A stretch of 64,000 nt of DNA from contig CP075497.1 in the NCBI GenBank assembly GCA_021613535.1, positions 12,152,001-12,216,000 on the forward strand, in the 5' to 3' direction. Source of the DNA: Adineta vaga (Eukaryota > Rotifera). How positions within the stretch are numbered: the first letter of the stretch is position 1; each line of letters begins with the position of its first letter. The notes below the pieces were generated by a model that saw nothing but the letters and a program-made list of their open reading frames with translations, searched no databases and was not told where the DNA came from. Shown here in pieces: positions 59,504 through 64,000 of the stretch. Position numbers and translations under genes: made by a program.

Positions 59504-61227
59504 ATGTTCTCTTGTTCATGTGATACAATGGTTGTTATGAGCGATGTTACAGATGATGGTTCAATTATTTTTGCGAAGAATAGTGATCGTCAAGCAAATG
59601 AACCTTTATCTACTCGTTATATTTCTTCGCAAAATTATCCTTCAAATTCAAAAGTAAAAACAACATATATTGAAATCGACCAAGTTGAACAAACATATTC
59701 ATGTATTTTATTTTCTCCAACAAATATTTTTGGTGCTGAAATGGGTTTTAATTCTTGTGGATTAGTTGTTGGAAATGAAGCTTTATTTACAAAAGTTTCA
59801 TCGGAAAATGAAGGATTAACTGGAATGGATTTAGTACGATTAGTTTTAGAACGATGTCGAACAAGTCGAGAAGGAAAAGATGAAATTATTTCTTTAATTA
59901 ATAAATATGATCAAGGAGGAAATTGTGGATTTTCATCATTAATGTATTATCATTCAAGTTTTTTATTAATTGATTGTAGTGAAGGATGGATTATTGAAAC
60001 AATTGGGAAAGATTATGCAGCAAAAAAGATTACGAAAGGTATTTATACAATGTCAAATATAATTTCATTTGGAAATCTTCATACATTTGATGAATATTCG
60101 GAAAATTTAATTCAATATGCGATTTCCAAAGATTGGTGTCAATCAAAAGAAGATTTTCATTTTCAAAAATGTTATTCAGGATTTTCATATCATCCTAAAG
60201 AATTCTACAATGGTTTTTTTAAAACACATTTTGCATGTAGTCATATTAGACAAACGAGATCAAATGAATTAATCAATAAATCAAATAAAAAATTCAATGT
60301 TATCGATATGTTTCATATTTTACGTGATCATCAATATTCTCATGATAATCCATCAACTGGATTAACTAATATTGATATTTGTATGCATGCTGGTTTTGGA
60401 CCAATACGATTTAATCAAACAACTGGATCATTAGTTTCAGTTATTCCAACAACAACACATCAAATTCCAACACATTATGCAACTTGTACATCAATACCTT
60501 GTCTATCGATATTTAAACCAATCTGGTTAGATCCATCGATAGAACCTCCGAGATTTCTATCATCATTTGATGATAGAAATCTTGGAAATGCGTCTTGCAC
60601 GTATTCATTGAATAGTATTTGGTGGAAATCAGAAATAGTAACAAGAAATCTGATGCAATATTATCGAAGATTAATTAAACAAATTGAAATTGAACGAGAT
60701 GAATTAGAAAATGAATTTATTTTAAAATCAAGGAAAATTTCATTAACTAATATTTCACAAGAAGAAAGAAATCAACTTACCATCTTTTCATTTGATAAAG
60801 TATTTTCGAAAAAAAGAATTATTTATTTTATTCAAAAATTGAATATTGTTTATTCTAATTTAAGGTTGATCAATTAATAAATGTATGGTTTTCAAGAAGT
60901 TCATTGTTATCATTCAATACGAAAAGTGAACTTTCAGTTTGGCAAGAATTATCATGGGAAAAATGGAGAAGAGCAGCCAAAATTCCATTATCATATCTAA
61001 GTTATCCGAAAATTGATTACGGAAAGAATCTTATTCTATCAACTACTCTTCTTTTGGTGATATTCATTCTATTTTGGATATTTTTTATGAAAAATACAAT
61101 TGAACAATATGTTATTGTTTGTCTATTGTTATTTAATTACGTTTTTATTTATCAAATATTTATTAAGAAAACAAAAAGAACAATGAAATCTAAAATAGAA
61201 TTACCGAGATTTAATTTTAATGATTAA
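59504..61227 (+). CDS. SCRN-like: Secernin (C69 peptidase-like) with C-terminal hydrophobic hairpin, 552 aa
   Basis: Exons 59504-60799 and 60865-61227, phase 0. The start MFSCSCDTMVV places a Cys in the CDT motif expected to act as the N-terminal nucleophile of the C69/secernin (Ntn-hydrolase) family. Other family stretches: IIFAKNSDRQANEP, EQTYSCILFSPTNIFGAEMGFNSCGLVVGNEALFTK, GLTGMDLVRLVLER, DICMHAGFGPIRFNQTTGSLVS. Vertebrate secernins are about 415-425 aa and soluble. Here about 100 extra residues contain two hydrophobic segments (near 61030-61090 and 61105-61160), ending in a basic tail, so the protein may be membrane-anchored. The dead copy at 57350-57480 shares this extension, so it predates the duplication. 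Confidence 0.88.
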
Positions 61228-61545
61228 ATCGATTAGTTTTTATATCTTTGTTTAAATTTTATTAATAAATCATTTAAAGTCAGATTTAGGTCTTCTTGAG
61301 GGTGGGTGTGGGTGTTGGTATTCTCAAATTACTTACATTCACACTTATACCTTCAACTTCCTTTTTAGACGTTTGTAGAGTATTTATTTGAGATAGAAAT
61401 GAACAATAGAGGTATACATGAAACGCAGTCAGCAAGCGATATAAGTGAAAAATGAACGGATTTACAAATAAAATTCATAAAAGTCTTCTATGCTTATAGC
61501 TAAAGTGTTTTATAATAATCACCCATTGATGAAGTTATACGTTTC
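61228..61545. other. Intergenic with G-rich tract
   Basis: Holds a G-rich GGGTGGGTGTGGGTGTTGG run at 61298-61318 that could form a quadruplex and contains the hexamer TGTGGG. No gene. Confidence 0.5.
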
Positions 61546-63638
61546 TTAGCCACTAAAACCACAATTGCTTTGCCTCAAACAATAATATTGTCCAGAATTG
61601 AAAGTATCATAAACACAACAACCAATAGCAGTATTACAAGGACCGGCGTATTGGGGATGACTAGGATCACACAGACCAATCATAGAGCCAAAGTTTCTAC
61701 TTGTACAAAAAGTGGAAGCAGCACCACAAAAATTGGATCCACTATCGACACATACAAGATTACAAGTAGTAGTATTAGGAGAAGCACTAAAACCACCAGT
61801 GCAAGTAGTGGAACAATATGGGACTGTAGTCGTCGATGCTAAAAAGAACAGTGAAATAGTAAATATAAAATATTTTCGTTTTATTTTCAATATTTGGAGG
61901 ATTGGTATAGATGCGAATGAAGAGGAAACATTTACCCTTACTCACATTCTACACTATACTATTCATAAACTTATTTTTTATTTAAACAGCCACATCGTCA
62001 ACTGAGAAAAGATGTTTGATGATTAAGTTTTCATATATACAAGAAATGTTTTACTTACTAGTAGTGGTACTAGTAGTGGTAGTGGTAGTGGTGGTGGTAG
62101 TGGTAGTGGTGGTAGTGGTAGTGGTAGTGGTAGTGGTAGGAGTGATAGTGGTACTAGCGGTACTAGTAGTAATGATTACCATAGCAGTGGTAGCGGTAGT
62201 ATGTAATACTGTTGTCGAAGTTGTGGTAGATCTTGTAGTAGTAAGTTGTGAGTTAGTTGTATCAATTGTTGTTGTAGATTCACCAGATATTGTTTGCACT
62301 AAAAGAGTTAGTTACATATCATATGTAAAATTTTTATTTCTAAGTTTCCATAATAATCTTTTTAGTTGACAAATAATTCTTTTTATGTATTTATTCACTC
62401 GCAGTACACGATGATCGTAAGACGTATCATCCTCAAAATAATCCATCGATGAACTATAAACAACTCAAAAGGACAGAGTTCGTCTTTTGCATTTTAATTT
62501 TATAGTAATTGTGTTAATCGGTTGTTTTTCTTATATTCAATATTCTCTAGAGAAATTATTTCAAATTAAATCATCAATATTTACCGTAATGTTCAGTTAG
62601 ATTTAACAGTTGAAGTTGAAGATCAATACTATTACCATTAAGTAATGGTGCGACAAAAGGAAAATTTTGAAGATTTAAGAGTTTAGACAAGATTCGTTGT
62701 CTAAATGACATTTGGCATTGAAGAACATGGGAACATTGACGTGGATACAGAGCTTGTAAAATAACATCGAAATATACTTTTGAAGATGCATTACTTGTTG
62801 GTGTTGTATCTCTTCAAGTAAAATTTATCATGATTAACATGTTTTTTCAATGTCAGACAATCATAGCTACTTACTGTCGACGAAATCGTTCTGTTGAATA
62901 ATCATCATCTGTATAACATACAGCAGACCTAACAGATATGGTAAACAACGATACTTTTGCAACTTTATCAAACTGATCAAAGAAAAATAATCATCAGAAT
63001 ACGTTATAATTATTAAGACTTGCTTGACTTACTGCTCTCCCTAAACTCGATTTGTCGAATGGCGAAGAAACAGCACGAGTAGAGACCTGATGAAGATTAG
63101 TTAAGTTTGTTAAATATCGTAATAACCACAAATCCGTAGCTAAAATGAAAATGAAAAGAAAACGACATGTTCTACATATTTATAATGGTCAACATACCAT
63201 TGTCATTAGACTTAGTTACAATAAAATCATCATTAGGAAGGTATAAGGATACCAATGAAGGTATCAAAGCAATCACAAAACTTAAGAATACGCAACCGAA
63301 AATAAACATTATAATACTAGTTCGTTTACCCTGAAACCTATGAAGAAAAACAAAACTGATTTGAAATTGAATATACCATTCAAAATGACTAGTTTTCCGT
63401 TATGATCTAAGACTAATGGTCGATGGCATAAATTAGGCGTGGAAGTATGGATTTTTCTTTATTTACTCTCTCAAAATGAAACTCAATAAGACTTTAGAGG
63501 TATATCTTTCATAAATTCCCTTAATTTCCATTGTTCAAACATTGAATTAATATCCATAGGAATATCTGTGATAAATAAACATGCTTACCTATCATTAAAA
63601 TCAATATATTCGTTTTCTAAAATGTTTTCCTCTTCCAT
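61546..63638 (-). CDS. Mucin-like type II membrane protein with 12-cysteine C-terminal domain, 384 aa
   Basis: Seven minus-strand exons in consistent phase: 63589-63638, 63198-63337, 63033-63139, 62875-62972, 62585-62811, 62059-62298 and 61546-61838. Layout: acidic cytosolic N-terminus (MEEENILENEYIDF), one TM (about residues 22-42; TSIIMFIFGCVFLSFVIALI), an extracellular region of about 150 residues with several N-x-S/T sites (NLT, NAS) and few cysteines, a Thr-rich stalk with a run of over 20 threonines encoded by imperfect ACC/ACT triplets, and a C-terminal domain with 12 cysteines (PYCSTTCTGG ... CLRQSNCGFSG) that could form six disulphides. O-glycosylation of the stalk is expected. An extra small exon in the 61841-62057 gap cannot be excluded. 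Family not recognised. Confidence 0.7.
62061..62160. repeat. Imperfect (GGT/AGT)n triplet repeat coding for polythreonine
   Basis: Plus-strand triplets agt and ggt alternate through about 62061-62150; on the minus strand these are ACT and ACC, both Thr codons. Length variation between alleles is likely. Confidence 0.8.
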
Positions 63639-64000
63639 AAGAGTAATAGAACTTCACTTTGTTAGAGATTTAATCTAAAAATAATTATTTAGATTCCGAG
63701 TATAGTATAGTATTGAATGACTCTATGTTAAAAGTAAATGTGCTTTCCGCATTTCTTCCCACAATACAGAAGGGAAACTTACGAGTTTTGATTTTAATTT
63801 TAACTGAACAACAAACCATATGAATGTGAGTGTAGTTTAGAATGAAGAGGAGACACTCATTCTTCCCGTCGAGTTGCGAAAAATATATCCGTAGTTTCTC
63901 ATTATAAAACGAACCTATATTATCGAAGAAGCAATCATGGATGAAGTAGGTTTTTTTAGAATAAAAATATGTGCGTATTTATTCGTTTTCTTTGTATGGT
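63639..64000. other. Upstream of the mucin-like gene; window edge
   Basis: Probable promoter of the minus-strand gene. An ATG at 63937 (+) opens a frame (MDEVGFFRIK) that runs off the window, and a donor-like GTAGGT follows the third codon. It may be the first exon of a divergent gene, but there is too little sequence to support a call. Confidence 0.35.

Noticed and set aside
62016-62369. Polyvaline plus-strand ORF
   Set aside because: Antisense reading of the Thr-coding triplet repeat of the mucin-like gene.

Overview
This is a eukaryotic, AT-rich, intron-dense window. Most introns are about 45-110 bp and nearly all are GT-AG. I placed exon borders by eye, requiring splice consensus, phase agreement and continuity of conserved protein motifs. 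The most likely source is a bdelloid rotifer: compact animal genes (calmodulin, SCAP, MSK, tousled-like kinase, KIF2) sit beside a non-animal-looking urea carboxylase/allophanate hydrolase pair and a young Ty3/gypsy element. The organism assignment is an inference.

Layout. 1-5.5 kb: calmodulin with an ATG-only first exon and a long first intron, then non-coding DNA. 5.5-6.4 kb: a paired-like homeobox gene with a possible small secreted-peptide gene directly behind it. 6.4-7.7 kb (-): GET1/WRB and V-ATPase subunit F. 8.0-11.5 kb (+): SCAP, sharing a 300 bp divergent upstream region with V-ATPase F. 12.3-15.0 kb (+): tousled-like kinase with a one-base frame problem. 15-19 kb: gene-poor DNA with a small inverted-repeat insertion. 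19.0-22.5 kb (-): MSK-type double kinase. 24.2-26.1 kb (-) and 26.8-30.5 kb (+): allophanate hydrolase and urea carboxylase, head to head; together they would convert urea via allophanate to ammonia and CO2. 31.2-32.3 kb: short-chain dehydrogenase. 32.9-34.1 kb: four-TM protein.

34.1-36.5 kb (-): a broken chimera of kinesin-6 and kinesin-13 sequence; the kinesin-13 part is copied from the intact KIF2 gene at 46.5-49.3 kb (-). 38.35-45.18 kb: a complete gypsy-type LTR retrotransposon on the minus strand, with near-identical LTRs, open gag and pol, and a canonical -1 frameshift heptamer, inserted into a C-tract of an older repeat. 50.8-51.0 kb: small one-TM protein. 52.1-56.4 kb (-): xanthine dehydrogenase/aldehyde oxidase. 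56.6-61.2 kb: a tandem duplication in which copy one keeps the oxidase and has a dead secernin, while copy two keeps the secernin and has a dead oxidase fragment. 61.5-63.6 kb (-): a mucin-like type II membrane protein with a 12-cysteine C-terminal domain.

No rRNA, tRNA, CRISPR array or prokaryotic-style operon was seen.
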